Shown in pieces: positions 53,811 to 62,980 of a stretch of 64,000 bases of DNA; position 1 is the stretch's first letter; each line of letters begins with the position of its first letter. Source of the DNA: Actinacidiphila acididurans (lineage in GTDB: Bacteria > Actinomycetota > Actinomycetes > Streptomycetales > Streptomycetaceae); NCBI RefSeq assembly GCF_016918855.1, contig NZ_JADKYB010000007.1:309623-373622 (forward strand), given 5' to 3'. The notes beneath the pieces are model-generated. The model worked only from the letters and a program-made list of their open reading frames with translations, had not been told where the DNA came from and did not search any database. Made by a program: the position numbers and the translations under genes.

Positions 53811-55105
53811 GTGCCGGAACCGGCGGGCGGAGCCGTGAGCGGCTCCAGCACCTCGCGCCCGCCCAGGTAGGGCCGCAGGATCTCGGGCACCCGCACCGAA
53901 CCGTCGGCCTGCTGGTGGTTCTCCAGGATCGCCACAATGGTGCGCGGCACCGCGCACAGCGTGCCGTTCAGGGTGGCCAGCGGCCGGGTGCCGGCGGTGT
54001 CGCGCAGCCGGATGTTCAGCCGCCGGGCCTGGAACTCGGTGGTGTTGGAGGTCGAGGTCAGCTCGCGGTACTTGCCCTGAGTGGGGATCCACGCCTCGCA
54101 GTCGAACTTGCGGGACGCCGAGGAGCCCAGGTCACCCGAGGCCAGCTCGATCACCCGGAACGGCAGCTCCAGCGAGGTCAGCCACTGCTTCTCCCACTCG
54201 ACCAGCCGCTGGTGCTCGGCCTCGGCCTCCTCCGGGGTGGTGTAGACGAACATCTCCACCTTGTCGAACTGGTGGACCCGGATGATGCCGCGGGTGTCCT
54301 TGCCGTACGAGCCCGCCTCCCGCCGGTAGCAGGGGGAGAAGCCCGCGTACCGCAGCGGCAGCCGGCCGGCCTCGATGATCTCGTCCATGTGGTACGCGGC
54401 CAGCGGCACCTCGGAGGTGCCGACCAGGTACAGCTCGTCCTTCTCCAGGTAGTAGACGTCGTCCTCGACCTGGCCCAGGTAGCCGGTGCCGGCCATGGCG
54501 GCGGGCTTGACCAGGGTGGGAGTGAGCACCGGGGTGAAGCCGGCCGCGGTGGCCTGCGCGATCGCCGCGTTGACCAGGGCCAGCTCCAGCAGGGCGCCGA
54601 CGCCGGTGAGGTAGTAGAAGCGCGAGCCCGACACCTTGGCGCCGCGGTCCACGTCGATGGCGCCGAGCAACTCGCCCAGCTCCAGGTGGTCGCGCGGGGC
54701 GAAGCCCTCGGCGGTGAAGTCGCGCGGGGTGCCGAGCTCCTCGACGACGGCGAAGTCCTCCTCGCCGCCGATCGGCGCGTCGGGGTGGACCAGGTTGCCC
54801 AGTTGGAGCAGCAGCGCGCGGGCCTCCTCGTCGGCCTCGTGCTGCTCGGCGTCGGCGGCCTTGACCGCGGCCGACAGCTCGCCGGTGCGCTTGAGCAGCT
54901 CGGCCTTCTCCTCGCCCTGGGCCTTGGGGATCAGCTTGCCGAGCCGCTTCTGCTCCGCCCGCAGCTCGTCGAAGCGGGTACTGGAGGACCGGCGCCGCTC
55001 GTCGGCGGACAGGAGGGAGTCGACGAGCGCGACGTCCTCTCCTCGGGCGCGCTGCGAGGCGCGCACACGGTCGGGGTCCTCACGGAGCAGGCGAAGGTCA
55101 ATCAC
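53807..55105 (-). CDS. serS: Seryl-tRNA synthetase
   Basis: SerS charges tRNA-Ser with serine in the cytoplasm. The 432-residue protein has the N-terminal coiled-coil arm (about 25-105) and the class II core. Motif 2 is seen in [21 protein letters not shown] and motif 3 in [19 protein letters not shown], with [13 protein letters not shown] for the serine site. The GTG at 55105 (then ATT GAC) gives the usual MIDLRLLRE start. The GTG at 55111 is also open. HAD follows with a 4-bp overlap. The upstream region holds a cluster of DnaA boxes. Confidence 0.97.
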   Translation of the reverse strand: MIDLRLLREDPDRVRASQRARGEDVALVDSLLSADERRRSSSTRFDELRAEQKRLGKLIPKAQGEEKAELLKRTGELSAAVKAADAEQHEADEEARALLLQLGNLVHPDAPIGGEEDFAVVEELGTPRDFTAEGFAPRDHLELGELLGAIDVDRGAKVSGSRFYYLTGVGALLELALVNAAIAQATAAGFTPVLTPTLVKPAAMAGTGYLGQVEDDVYYLEKDELYLVGTSEVPLAAYHMDEIIEAGRLPLRYAGFSPCYRREAGSYGKDTRGIIRVHQFDKVEMFVYTTPEEAEAEHQRLVEWEKQWLTSLELPFRVIELASGDLGSSASRKFDCEAWIPTQGKYRELTSTSNTTEFQARRLNIRLRDTAGTRPLATLNGTLCAVPRTIVAILENHQQADGSVRVPEILRPYLGGREVLEPLTAPPAGSGT

Positions 55106-55263
55106 GATCACAGGCTACCGGGGCACAGGCCCGCGACGCGACAACTTAGCGACGCAAATGTGCACTATGCCCGTTTCATCACTCATGCCGAAAAAATCCG
55201 GAAAGGGGGAGAAAAGCGGCCGTCAACCTAATGCGTACGATCGCTCCCCCGGGGTACCCGCCC

Positions 55264-55624
55264 TGTGGAGAACCGGAGTTGATCATGTCCGCCGGGCTGG
55301 GTTATCCACAGGCCGGGGCGGGATTTCCGCACGTTGTCCACAGGGTGTGGGGACAAGCTGTGGAGAAGGCGTGCGGTCATTTCCATGGCCGGATGCTCGG
55401 CCATCAATTCCCCGTCGAAACCCGTCCCACACTCCCTTTCGAGTGAGAATTCTTCCCTCGGGAGGATTCGTAGGGCGTTTTGGGGTGACGACAATCGATG
55501 TGCGTCACTCTGTGTGGTCGTGGTGCTTGTGTGCCCATTTGTCGACTTGATGGCCTCGCCGCCGAGTAGCCGTGTCGACTTGTCCCCAAGTTACCCACAG
55601 GCGAGCTCACCAGCCTGTGGATAA
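55264..55624. other. DnaA-box cluster outside oriC
   Basis: The serS-pheA gap (55106-55659) holds three perfect boxes: TTATCCACA at 55302 (+), TTGTCCACA at 55334 (+), and TTATCCACA on the minus strand at 55616-55624. Five one-mismatch boxes accompany them: 55264 (-), 55348 (-), 55359 (-), 55580 (+) and 55591 (+). Eight in 361 bp is far above chance in GC-rich DNA. There is no dnaA or dnaN here, so this is not oriC. A DnaA-titrating box cluster near oriC has been reported for S. coelicolor, and this may be its counterpart. AT-rich DNA at 55141-55200 precedes it. Confidence 0.8.
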
Positions 55625-55659
55625 CTTTCGCGGCCGCCGCGACGAACGCGGGAGGATGG

Positions 55660-56589
55660 TCAGGCCCGCCCGTCCAGCGCCCGGTTCAGCCAGTCCGCGG
55701 CGTTGGTGAACTCCTCGTCCGTCGTGCCCCGCGCCACCCGCGCCGCCACCTCGTCGGCGCGCGGGTACGACCCGAGGAACCGCACATTCAGACAGCGCCG
55801 CCGCAGGCCCATCAGCGCCTCGCCGACCCGCCGGTCGGTGAGATGGCCCTCGGCGTCCACCGAGAAGCAGTACCGGCCCAGCCCCTCACCCGTGGGCCGG
55901 GATTCGATCCGCATCAGGTTCACCCCGCGGATGGCGAACTCCTGGAGCAGTTCCAGCAGGGCGCCGGGGTGGTCGTCGCGCAGCCAGAAGACCGCAGAGG
56001 TCTTGTCCGCGCCGGTCGGCGCCGCCAGCCGGGCCGGGCGGCCCACCAGCACGAAGCGGGTGGTGGCGTTCTGCGCGTCGTGGATGTCGGTGGCCAGCGG
56101 CTCCAGGCCGTACGTCGGGGCCGCGAACTCGCCGGCGAACGCCCCGTCGAACCGCCCCTCCTGGACCAGCCGCGCCCCGTCCGCGTTGGACGCCGCCGAC
56201 TCCCAGAGCGCGTCCGGCAAGTGCTCGGCCATCCACTTGCGCACCTGCACCTGGGCCGCCGGGTGCCCGGTGACCGTCTTGACGTCGCCGAGCGCCGTGC
56301 CCGGCCGCACCAGCAGCGCGAAGGCGATCGGCAGCAGCACCTCGCGGTAGATCATCAGAGGCTCTCCGACCGCGAGCTCGTCCAGGGTGGCTGTGATCCC
56401 GCCCTCCACCGAGTTCTCGATCGGGACCAGCGCCCCGCCCGCGTCGCCGCCGCGCACCGCGTCCAGCGCGGCGGCCACCGACACCATGGGCACCAGCTCG
56501 CGCGTGGCGGCCTCCGGCAGCGAGCGCAGCGCTGCCTCGGTGAACGTGCCCTCGGGTCCCAGATACGTGTAGCGGCTCGCCGGCGACAT
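55660..56589 (-). CDS. pheA: Prephenate dehydratase
   Basis: PheA converts prephenate to phenylpyruvate in phenylalanine synthesis. The 309-residue protein has YLGPEGTFTEAAL at the start, GALVPIENSVEGGITATLDEL, the catalytic Thr-Arg-Phe in NATTRFVLVG, and a C-terminal ACT domain for Phe feedback (HPGALLELLQEFAIRGVNL, ESRPTGEGLGRYCF). There is no chorismate mutase domain, as usual in actinobacteria. The ATG at 56589 fits the family. The gene stands alone between the DnaA-box cluster and the copper operon. Confidence 0.96.
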   Translation of the reverse strand: MSPASRYTYLGPEGTFTEAALRSLPEAATRELVPMVSVAAALDAVRGGDAGGALVPIENSVEGGITATLDELAVGEPLMIYREVLLPIAFALLVRPGTALGDVKTVTGHPAAQVQVRKWMAEHLPDALWESAASNADGARLVQEGRFDGAFAGEFAAPTYGLEPLATDIHDAQNATTRFVLVGRPARLAAPTGADKTSAVFWLRDDHPGALLELLQEFAIRGVNLMRIESRPTGEGLGRYCFSVDAEGHLTDRRVGEALMGLRRRCLNVRFLGSYPRADEVAARVARGTTDEEFTNAADWLNRALDGRA

Positions 56590-56673
56590 GCGTTCAGCCT
56601 AACGGCCCGCGCCCCCGCGCCCGTACGGGTCCGGACAAGCACCCACGGAAGGGGACAGGCCTCGAGTCGGCCC

Positions 56674-58086
56674 TCACCCCTCCAGAAGCCGCTGGCCCAC
56701 GTACTCGCCGGGGCCGACGCCGCCCGGCACCGCGTACAGCCCGCTCGTCTCGTGCCGCAGGAAGCGGGTGAGGCCGTCGCCGCCGTCGAGCTTGCGCTGC
56801 ACCGGCACGAAGCCGCGCATCGGGTCGGCCTGCCACGCGACGAACAGCAGCCCGGCGTCCGGCGTGCCGTCCGCACCGATGCCGTCGTGGTACGAGAAGG
56901 GCCGCCGCAGCATGGTCGCGCCGCTGTTGGAGGCCGGGGCCGCGACCCGTACATGCGCGTCGGACGGGATGGCGAGCGAGCCGTCGGGCAGGAATGTGTC
57001 CAGCCCGACCGGGGTCGTCTCGGTGCCGCCCGACAGCGGGGCGCCGTCGGACTTGCGGCGCCCGATCACCCGCTCCTGGCGTGCCACCGACAGGTGGTCC
57101 CAGGAGTCCAGCAGCATGCGGATCCGGCGCACCACCGCGTACGAGCCGCCGGCCATCCACGCCGGAGAGCCGTTCGCCGGGACGAACACCTTCGCGTCGA
57201 AGCCGGGCTCGGACGGCTTGGGATTGTTGGTGCCGTCGATCTGGCCCATCAGGTTGCGCGCCGTCATCGGCCGCGCGGTGGCGCCGGGGGTGCGGTTGAA
57301 GCCGTTCATCTGCCAGCGCACCTCGGCGGTGTCGCGAGCCGCCTTCTGGATGACCCGCAGCGCGTGGAAGGCGACCAGCGCGTCGTCCGCGCCGATCTGC
57401 ACCCAAAGGTCCCCGTCGCTGCGCCGCCGGTCGATCGCGTCGGACGGAAAGTCCGGCAGCGGGGCCAGGGCCTCCGGGAGCTGCGCGGTCAGCCCCGTAC
57501 GGGTGAAGAAGCTGCGCCCGAAGCCGAAGGTGACCGTCAGCGAGGACGGCCCGGCGTCGTCGGCGACCTGGTCGTCGTATCCGGCCGGGAGCGCCGGGCC
57601 GCCCGCCCGCCCCGCCTCGGTCATCGCCCGGACCGCGTCCGACCAGCGCCGCAGCAAAGCCGCCGCGGCCCGCCGGTCCGCCCCGGGCGCCAGGTCGAAC
57701 GCCACCAGGTGCCCGCGAGCCTGGCCCGGCTCCACGATCCCGGCCTGCCGCGGTCCTTCGAACGGGATGTACGACGATCCGACCGTCGTCAGTGCGGTGG
57801 CCGGGCTTTCCACCGCACGGCTGACGCCCGCGCCGGTGGCCGCCCCGGCGGCGAGCCCCGCGGCTCCCGCGGCTCCCGCGGTGCCGAGCAGCCGCCGCCG
57901 GCTGATGCCGTTCGTGGTGCTCGGCTCGGTGCTCGACTTGCTGCCCGGCCCGGTGCCGGAGTCGATGTCCGGCCCGTTGTCCGGTTCAACGCCCGGCCCG
58001 GCGTCCGGCTCCGCGCTCGCCCTCCCCGTGGTCGCCGCTGTCTTCGTCGCCTTGGCTGCCTTGGTTGCTTTCGCCATCTTCGTCAC
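56674..58086 (-). CDS. Tat-exported DyP-type haem peroxidase (DtpA-like)
   Basis: The 470-residue protein has a disordered Lys/Thr/Ala and Asp/Gly-rich head of about 60 residues, then a Tat signal (SRRRLLGTAGAAGAAGLAAGA). The DyP domain follows with MGQIDGTNN (GxxDG Asp) and the proximal His region DAHVRVAAP, ending RRPFSYHDGIG and GLLFVAWQAD. DyP peroxidases oxidise dyes and other substrates with peroxide. In Streptomyces lividans the DtpA member works in copper trafficking to the oxidase GlxA during development, and the copper genes next to it support that role. The GTG at 58086 overlaps the stop of the CopC-CopD gene. EfeB-type iron release is a less likely alternative since efeUO are absent. 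Confidence 0.9.
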   Translation of the reverse strand: MTKMAKATKAAKATKTAATTGRASAEPDAGPGVEPDNGPDIDSGTGPGSKSSTEPSTTNGISRRRLLGTAGAAGAAGLAAGAATGAGVSRAVESPATALTTVGSSYIPFEGPRQAGIVEPGQARGHLVAFDLAPGADRRAAAALLRRWSDAVRAMTEAGRAGGPALPAGYDDQVADDAGPSSLTVTFGFGRSFFTRTGLTAQLPEALAPLPDFPSDAIDRRRSDGDLWVQIGADDALVAFHALRVIQKAARDTAEVRWQMNGFNRTPGATARPMTARNLMGQIDGTNNPKPSEPGFDAKVFVPANGSPAWMAGGSYAVVRRIRMLLDSWDHLSVARQERVIGRRKSDGAPLSGGTETTPVGLDTFLPDGSLAIPSDAHVRVAAPASNSGATMLRRPFSYHDGIGADGTPDAGLLFVAWQADPMRGFVPVQRKLDGGDGLTRFLRHETSGLYAVPGGVGPGEYVGQRLLEG

Positions 58087-60320
58087 TGGCCGATCGTCAC
58101 GTTCCGCGTCTGCTGCACCTCGTCGATGTCGGAGGTGCGTACCGTCAGGGACATCTGCCACTGGCCGGGCAGTGGGAGCTGGGCGTTCGCGGCGGTCCAG
58201 TCACCAGCGGCGAGCCGCTTGAGCGGCACCGGGATCGGGCCCAGGCTCTTGGCCGGAAGGGTGAACGACAGCCGCACCTCGGGCACATCGGCCGGCGCGC
58301 CGGTCGGGTCGCTGAGCAGGATATGGATCACCCCGGCTGCCCCCGCCTTCGACGGCGACATGGTGACCTCGGCGCTGCCCTTGCCCTTGATGCCGCCGGT
58401 GTCGTACGGGATCGTCAGGTCGAATCCCGACGAGTCGCTACCGCCGCCCGACGCGGACGACGCCGCGGGCGCCGGGGCCAGCTTCTTCTGCTCCTCCGCG
58501 GCCCGGCCCGGCTGGGTGCCGCTCAGCATGGTCGTCACGGCCAGCAGCACCACGGCGATCAGGGCCTCGGCGAGCACCGAACGGCGCAGCGTCCGGCGCG
58601 CCGGGTCCGCGTCCCGCACTTTCCTGGCCAGCGCCGCTTCGCGGGCGACCTCCTGCCGCCGCAGTTGTGCGGCCCGCGCGGCGGCCTCGATGCCGTCGTT
58701 CCCGGCTCCGTCCGGCTCCGGGGCGGCGGCGCCTGAACCCTTCCCCCCGGATCCCTTGCCCCCGGGTCCCTTGCCGCCGGGTCCCTTACCGTCGGCCTTC
58801 CGCTCCTTGCCGGACCCCGTACCCCCCGCTTCCCCCTTGTCGGCCACGGCCGTACCGCCGCTCGCCTGGCCGGCCGTCACCTCGGCGGTACCGGACTTCG
58901 CCGCCGCCTTGGCAGCCGCCGCGGACGTTCCGGAAGCCCCGGAGGGTCCGGTGCCCCCGGACGCCTTGGACGCCCTCGACGCCCCGGAAGCCGCCCCGCC
59001 CCCCGCCGCCGACTTCACCTTCGCCGTCGCGACCGTCCCCAGCCGCCCGGTCCACCGCCGCGAGACCCAGGCCGCGGCCACCAGCACGCACACCAGCCCG
59101 ATCTTGATCAGCAGCAGCCGCCCGTAATGGGTGCCGGTGAAGGCGCCCCACGTGCCGATCTGCCGCCACGCCTGGTACGTCCCCGTGCCGGCCAGCAGGG
59201 TGACGGCGGTCAGCCCGATCAGCGAGAAGCGGCGTACCGCGTACGGCTCCAGCGTCCCCGCGGTGGACGGTGCCCACAGCGCGACCAGCAGTGTGACCAG
59301 GCCGCCCAGCCACACGGCCATGGACAGCAGGTGCACCACGTCGACCGGCATCGCCACCTGACGCTGGATGCCGACCGAGGCGTGCTCGGCCATCGCCCAG
59401 GTGGCGGCGATGCCGACGGCCACCACGGTGCCGCCGATACCCAGCCCCCACGCCAGGTCGGCGCGTTCGGCCGGGTCCTCGCGCTTGGCGTAACTGCCGA
59501 AGAGCACCGCGAGGAAGACCGCCGCCGCGGCCAGCAGCAGCAGCCGGGACAGCAGGGCGGCCCCCGGCCTGGTCTCCAGCTGGGCCCGCATCAGGTCGGT
59601 GTCGAACATCCGGTCGATGCTCTTGCCGTCGACGTACGGGCCGCGCAGCATGATCAGCCCGATCGCGCCGGCCACCATGGCGACCCACCCGCCGGCCACC
59701 AGGCGCTGCATGGTGCGCAGCAGGGCGCCGCGCGGCCAGCACACGCTCAGGAACACCGAGCCGCCCACCAGCAGCGCGAAGCCGAGATAGGAGACGTAGC
59801 GGCCGACCCCGTAGAAGAAGGCGGCCGCCCCGCCGCCGGCCGCCGCCTCGCCGGAGACGTCAACGCTGGTCCGCGACGGTGCCCCGACGGAGAAGGTGAA
59901 CGCCCCGGCGACGGGGTGACTGTCCTGGGAGACCGCCCGCCAGGCCACGGTGTACGTGCCGTTCCCGATCCCGGACCGCAGCGCGATGGTGGCGGTGGCA
60001 CCGGAGTCGGCGCCGTCGGCGTGCCCCGGCGTGCCCACCGCCACATTGGTGCCGTGCGGGTCCAGCACGCGCAGGCTGTCGTCGGACAGCAGCACTCCCT
60101 CGGAAAAGGTGAGCACTACGCGCTGGGGCGCTGTCTTGACGACCGCTCCCTCGGAGGGGTCGGTACGAATCAGCGCCGCATGCGCGTCCGCGGGCGCGGC
60201 GGTGCCGAGCAGCAGGGCCAGCAACCCGCCGAGGGCGAGCGCGAAGGCGGCCAGGCGCCGGGTGAACCGCTGGGAGAACCGCCGCGGCGTCCGGCTCGGT
60301 ACGTACGACCGTGTGTTCAT
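58083..60320 (-). CDS. Copper resistance CopC-CopD fusion (YcnJ-like)
   Basis: The 745-residue protein starts with a signal sequence ending PADAHAAL. The CopC domain begins at that His (HAALIRTDPSEGAVV, about 46-155), with HPVAGAF for the second copper site. The CopD domain follows with about eight helices (LLVGGSVFLSV to VLVAAAWVSR), then a Ser/Gly/Lys/Ala-rich low-complexity insert (about 445-560). A final helix and an extracytoplasmic beta domain (FDLTIPYDTGGIKG) close it. It is expected to move copper across the membrane. The gene overlaps dyp (GTGA). The ATG at 60320 lies 7 bp after the chaperone stop. Confidence 0.92.
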   Translation of the reverse strand: MNTRSYVPSRTPRRFSQRFTRRLAAFALALGGLLALLLGTAAPADAHAALIRTDPSEGAVVKTAPQRVVLTFSEGVLLSDDSLRVLDPHGTNVAVGTPGHADGADSGATATIALRSGIGNGTYTVAWRAVSQDSHPVAGAFTFSVGAPSRTSVDVSGEAAAGGGAAAFFYGVGRYVSYLGFALLVGGSVFLSVCWPRGALLRTMQRLVAGGWVAMVAGAIGLIMLRGPYVDGKSIDRMFDTDLMRAQLETRPGAALLSRLLLLAAAAVFLAVLFGSYAKREDPAERADLAWGLGIGGTVVAVGIAATWAMAEHASVGIQRQVAMPVDVVHLLSMAVWLGGLVTLLVALWAPSTAGTLEPYAVRRFSLIGLTAVTLLAGTGTYQAWRQIGTWGAFTGTHYGRLLLIKIGLVCVLVAAAWVSRRWTGRLGTVATAKVKSAAGGGAASGASRASKASGGTGPSGASGTSAAAAKAAAKSGTAEVTAGQASGGTAVADKGEAGGTGSGKERKADGKGPGGKGPGGKGSGGKGSGAAAPEPDGAGNDGIEAAARAAQLRRQEVAREAALARKVRDADPARRTLRRSVLAEALIAVVLLAVTTMLSGTQPGRAAEEQKKLAPAPAASSASGGGSDSSGFDLTIPYDTGGIKGKGSAEVTMSPSKAGAAGVIHILLSDPTGAPADVPEVRLSFTLPAKSLGPIPVPLKRLAAGDWTAANAQLPLPGQWQMSLTVRTSDIDEVQQTRNVTIGQ

Positions 60321-60327
60321 CGTGGGA

Positions 60328-60816
60328 TCAGCCCCCCGGTTGATACGTCGTCGGGCGCACCGGCACGGTGACGGTCACCGTGGCGGGTGCGGCGTGGGCG
60401 AAGTGCAGCGTCAGCGGGACCGTTTCACCGACCGCGGGCTTGTGGGTCAGCCGCTCCAGCATGAGGTGGTCCGCGCCCAGGCCCAGGGACAGCCGGCCGT
60501 GCGGCGGCACGGTGAGCGCGGTGACCTGGCGCATGGTGGTGCCCGTGCTGGTGTGCAGGGTGACGTACGTGGCCAGCGGGCTGCTGGCGGAGGTCAGTTC
60601 GGCCGCGGTGCCGCCGCTGTTGGTGACCGTCACATAGGCCGCGGCTTCGTCGGTCAGCAGCGGCCGCGGGATGTAGCCGGCCGTGACCGACAGGTGCGCG
60701 GCGGACGCGGCCGAGGAACTCCCACCGAACGCCACCACGGCGGCCGCCGCGACGGCCGCGCCGCCCGCGACCGCGCCGGTGACCGCCCCGGCCAATCTTC
60801 GGGTGCGCCGGTTCAC
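60328..60816 (-). CDS. PCu(A)C-type extracytoplasmic copper chaperone
   Basis: The 162-residue protein has a signal or anchor (AGAVTGAVAGGAAVAAAAVVAF split, about 9-30) and the PCu(A)C domain. It shows the copper pattern H(x)nM...HxM as LHTSTGTTMRQV and GADHLMLERL. It binds Cu(I) and hands it to CuA sites, as the S. lividans homologue (ECuC) does with Sco. The GTG at 60816 overlaps the stop of the sco1 gene (GTGA at 60813-60816). The 162 residues equal the usual size. Confidence 0.92.
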   Translation of the reverse strand: MNRRTRRLAGAVTGAVAGGAAVAAAAVVAFGGSSSAASAAHLSVTAGYIPRPLLTDEAAAYVTVTNSGGTAAELTSASSPLATYVTLHTSTGTTMRQVTALTVPPHGRLSLGLGADHLMLERLTHKPAVGETVPLTLHFAHAAPATVTVTVPVRPTTYQPGG

Positions 60817-61643
60817 GGCGCCTCGCTCTTGATGATCTTCGGCAGGTCGGCCTGGTACTGCGCGGCCGTCGTGCCCGACATGTACAGCACGTGGCCGAGG
60901 TTGTCCTTGGGCCAGAAGGCCAGCACCTCGGCGCCGTGGGTGACGGTGATGCTGCCGTCCTTCTCCTTCACCGGCGCGTCGATGCCGACGCCGACCGACC
61001 GCGCGGCGGCCTGGATCTGCGGGAACTTGCCGGTCAGGCCGATGAAGCTCTTGTCCATTGCGCCCAGCCACTCGTTCAGCCGGGCCGGGGTGTCCCGCTC
61101 GGGGTCGGAACTGACCATCACCACGCGCAGCTTGGCCTGCTCGGCGGCCGGCAGCTTGGACTTGGCCAGCGCGATGTCGCTCATGGTGGTCGGGCAGACG
61201 TCGGGGCAGTGGGTGTAGCCGAAGAACAGCAGGGTGGGCAGGCCCGCGGTCTGCTTGACCAGGTCGAACGGCTTGCCGTGGTTGTCGGTGAGCACCAGGT
61301 GCGGCTTGGCGAACGGGGTGTCGAGCAGGGTGCCGGCCTTGGCATTGCCGCCGGAGACCGCGGCGACGTTGCCCGGGTCGGCGGCGGCGTTCGCCGAGGC
61401 CTGGCCGCCACTGGTGCCGCAGCCGGCGAGCGCGACCATGGCGGCGACGGCCACGGCGGCGGCGCCGAGCCTCACAGATGTGGCGGGGGCCATGGACCTG
61501 CGGCGGGGGCCGGGGGTGCCTTCGCCGGCTGCGGCGGCAGAGGTGCCGGTGGCGGAGCCGGGGGTGACGGACCGGGTGGTGGCGGAACCGGTCGTGGCGG
61601 AACCGGTCGGGACGGAACCGGTGGTGGGACTGGTCGTGCGCAT
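60813..61643 (-). CDS. SCO1/SenC family copper metallochaperone, lipoprotein
   Basis: The 276-residue protein has a Ser/Thr/Gly repeat-rich N-terminal extension of about 40 residues, then a lipoprotein signal with lipobox LAGC (about residue 73). The thioredoxin-like Sco domain follows with the copper CxxxC in THCPDVCPTT and the third ligand His in LGHVLYM. It delivers copper to the CuA site of cytochrome c oxidase and, in S. lividans, to GlxA. The ATG at 61643 has AGGA 9 nt upstream. The extension arises from a 15-bp DNA repeat (GCGGAACCGGTCGTG type, about 61570-61635). It overlaps the PCu(A)C gene. Confidence 0.92.
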   Translation of the reverse strand: MRTTSPTTGSVPTGSATTGSATTRSVTPGSATGTSAAAAGEGTPGPRRRSMAPATSVRLGAAAVAVAAMVALAGCGTSGGQASANAAADPGNVAAVSGGNAKAGTLLDTPFAKPHLVLTDNHGKPFDLVKQTAGLPTLLFFGYTHCPDVCPTTMSDIALAKSKLPAAEQAKLRVVMVSSDPERDTPARLNEWLGAMDKSFIGLTGKFPQIQAAARSVGVGIDAPVKEKDGSITVTHGAEVLAFWPKDNLGHVLYMSGTTAAQYQADLPKIIKSEAP

Positions 61644-61743
61644 GGAAGAACGTCCTGTTCGGGAGGAGCCGGGCGGCCCCCCGGGGCGGATACGGCGGAC
61701 CGTATCCGCCCGCGGGGCGGCCACCCGGTGGATGACGGCCGGA

Positions 61744-62703
61744 TCAGGCGGAGGCGCCCGGCGAACCGCCGGCCGGCCCGCTCGGGGAGTCACCGGCGGG
61801 GTTGCGGCGGCGGCCGGCGAAGACGCCGAAGGCCACACCGGCGATGCCGAGCACGATGCCCGCGACGCCCAGCGCCCGGGCCGTGTCGTCGTTGCCCTCG
61901 CCGGGAATCGGGGCGTTCGCGTTCGCGGCGGTGCCGGCCTTGGGGTCGGACGCGGGGGCCGCGGCCGGTGTGCCGGTCGGCGTGGAACCTGTGGCCGAGC
62001 CGCTTCCGCTGCCCGAGGCCGGCGCCACGGTCAGGGTCAGGGCCGGCGCCGGGTGGTCCGGCTCGGGCTGACCGGCCTGCGGGATGTCGATCCAGCGGAC
62101 GATGTCGCCGTTGTCGTACGTCTGCAGGGTCTTGAAGGTCAGGGTGTCCGTGTTGTCCGGCAGCGGGCCGAAAGAGACCGGGAACTGCTGGAACTGACCC
62201 GGCTGGATCTTCCCGCCGGACCAGGTGATCTTGCTGACCGCCTCGCTGACGGTGCCGTCGTCCGTCTTGAGCGGGGTGGCCAGCTTGACGGTGGTGACCT
62301 GCGCGGTCCAGCCGGGCACCGGCTGGAGGGAGACCGACGCGATCGGGTGGTCGGCCGGCAGGTTGACCTCGATCCGGACGGTCTTGGCGTGGTCCTCCTC
62401 GTCGGGGACCTTGAAGTTCACGGTGCTGTAGCTGCCCTTGGGGGCCGTGTTCGGCTGCACGGTGACGTGCGCGAACGCGGGCACCGCGGCCAGTACGACG
62501 GCCGACCCGGCGAGCGCCGCGACGGTCACGGCCCGGCGCCGCAGCCGGGACAGCCCGGTCGTGCGGTAGGTCCGGTGGGTACGGGCGGCCCGGGAGGTAC
62601 GGGAGGTTCGGGACGTCCCGGACGCGTGCGGCAGGTGCGCGTACGGTGCGGCGGCCGGTGGAACGGACCCGGCGGACGAGGCAGGCATACGTGAGCTGCT
62701 CAT
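61744..62703 (-). CDS. YcnI-like protein (DUF1775), copper operon
   Basis: The 319-residue protein has a long basic Ser/Thr/Arg-rich head (about 55), a signal sequence ending PAFA-HVTVQP, and the YcnI domain with the N-terminal His that binds Cu(II). After a Ser/Gly/Thr/Pro-rich stalk comes a C-terminal helix (LGVAGIVLGIAGVAFG) and a basic tail, which fits a membrane-anchored surface protein. YcnI works with CopC-CopD (YcnJ) in copper acquisition in other Gram-positives. The ATG at 62703 has GTGGAGA about 11 nt upstream. It is 100 bp before the sco1 start. Confidence 0.9.
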   Translation of the reverse strand: MSSSRMPASSAGSVPPAAAPYAHLPHASGTSRTSRTSRAARTHRTYRTTGLSRLRRRAVTVAALAGSAVVLAAVPAFAHVTVQPNTAPKGSYSTVNFKVPDEEDHAKTVRIEVNLPADHPIASVSLQPVPGWTAQVTTVKLATPLKTDDGTVSEAVSKITWSGGKIQPGQFQQFPVSFGPLPDNTDTLTFKTLQTYDNGDIVRWIDIPQAGQPEPDHPAPALTLTVAPASGSGSGSATGSTPTGTPAAAPASDPKAGTAANANAPIPGEGNDDTARALGVAGIVLGIAGVAFGVFAGRRRNPAGDSPSGPAGGSPGASA

Positions 62704-62980
62704 GGCAGAGGTGTTCTCCACGGTGAGAGGGGGCAGGGCACTGCGGACCGAGCGCCGCGGGACTTGCCGGACCGAGCGCTGACGAACAGCGCGCGCGTAC
62801 GGACCGAGCGCGTACGGACAGTGCCGCTGATGGACGGACGAACGGTGACGTGGCGAGGCGGACCCGCGCGCCGTACCGCTGCCGCCCTCCCCGCGTGAAG
62901 CGCCGCGGAAAACCGCGGGAGAACCCACGAGAGCCCGGGAAAGCCCGGGGAGAAGGGAAAGCCGGAGAGCCGACGCCGCG
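62704..62980. other. Intergenic region in the copper operon
   Basis: This 277-bp gap lies between the Met-rich membrane protein and ycnI. It contains no gene I can support. Near 62885-62960 are short irregular repeats of AACCGCGGGAGAACCC and GAAAGCCCGGG form. A promoter for ycnI could lie here. Confidence 0.4.

Noticed and set aside
55264..55624. Chromosomal origin oriC
   Set aside because: The DnaA boxes are fewer than at a Streptomyces oriC and the flanks are serS and pheA, not dnaA and dnaN.
55843..59127. Long plus-strand frame over pheA and dyp
   Set aside because: Antisense to two well-supported genes.
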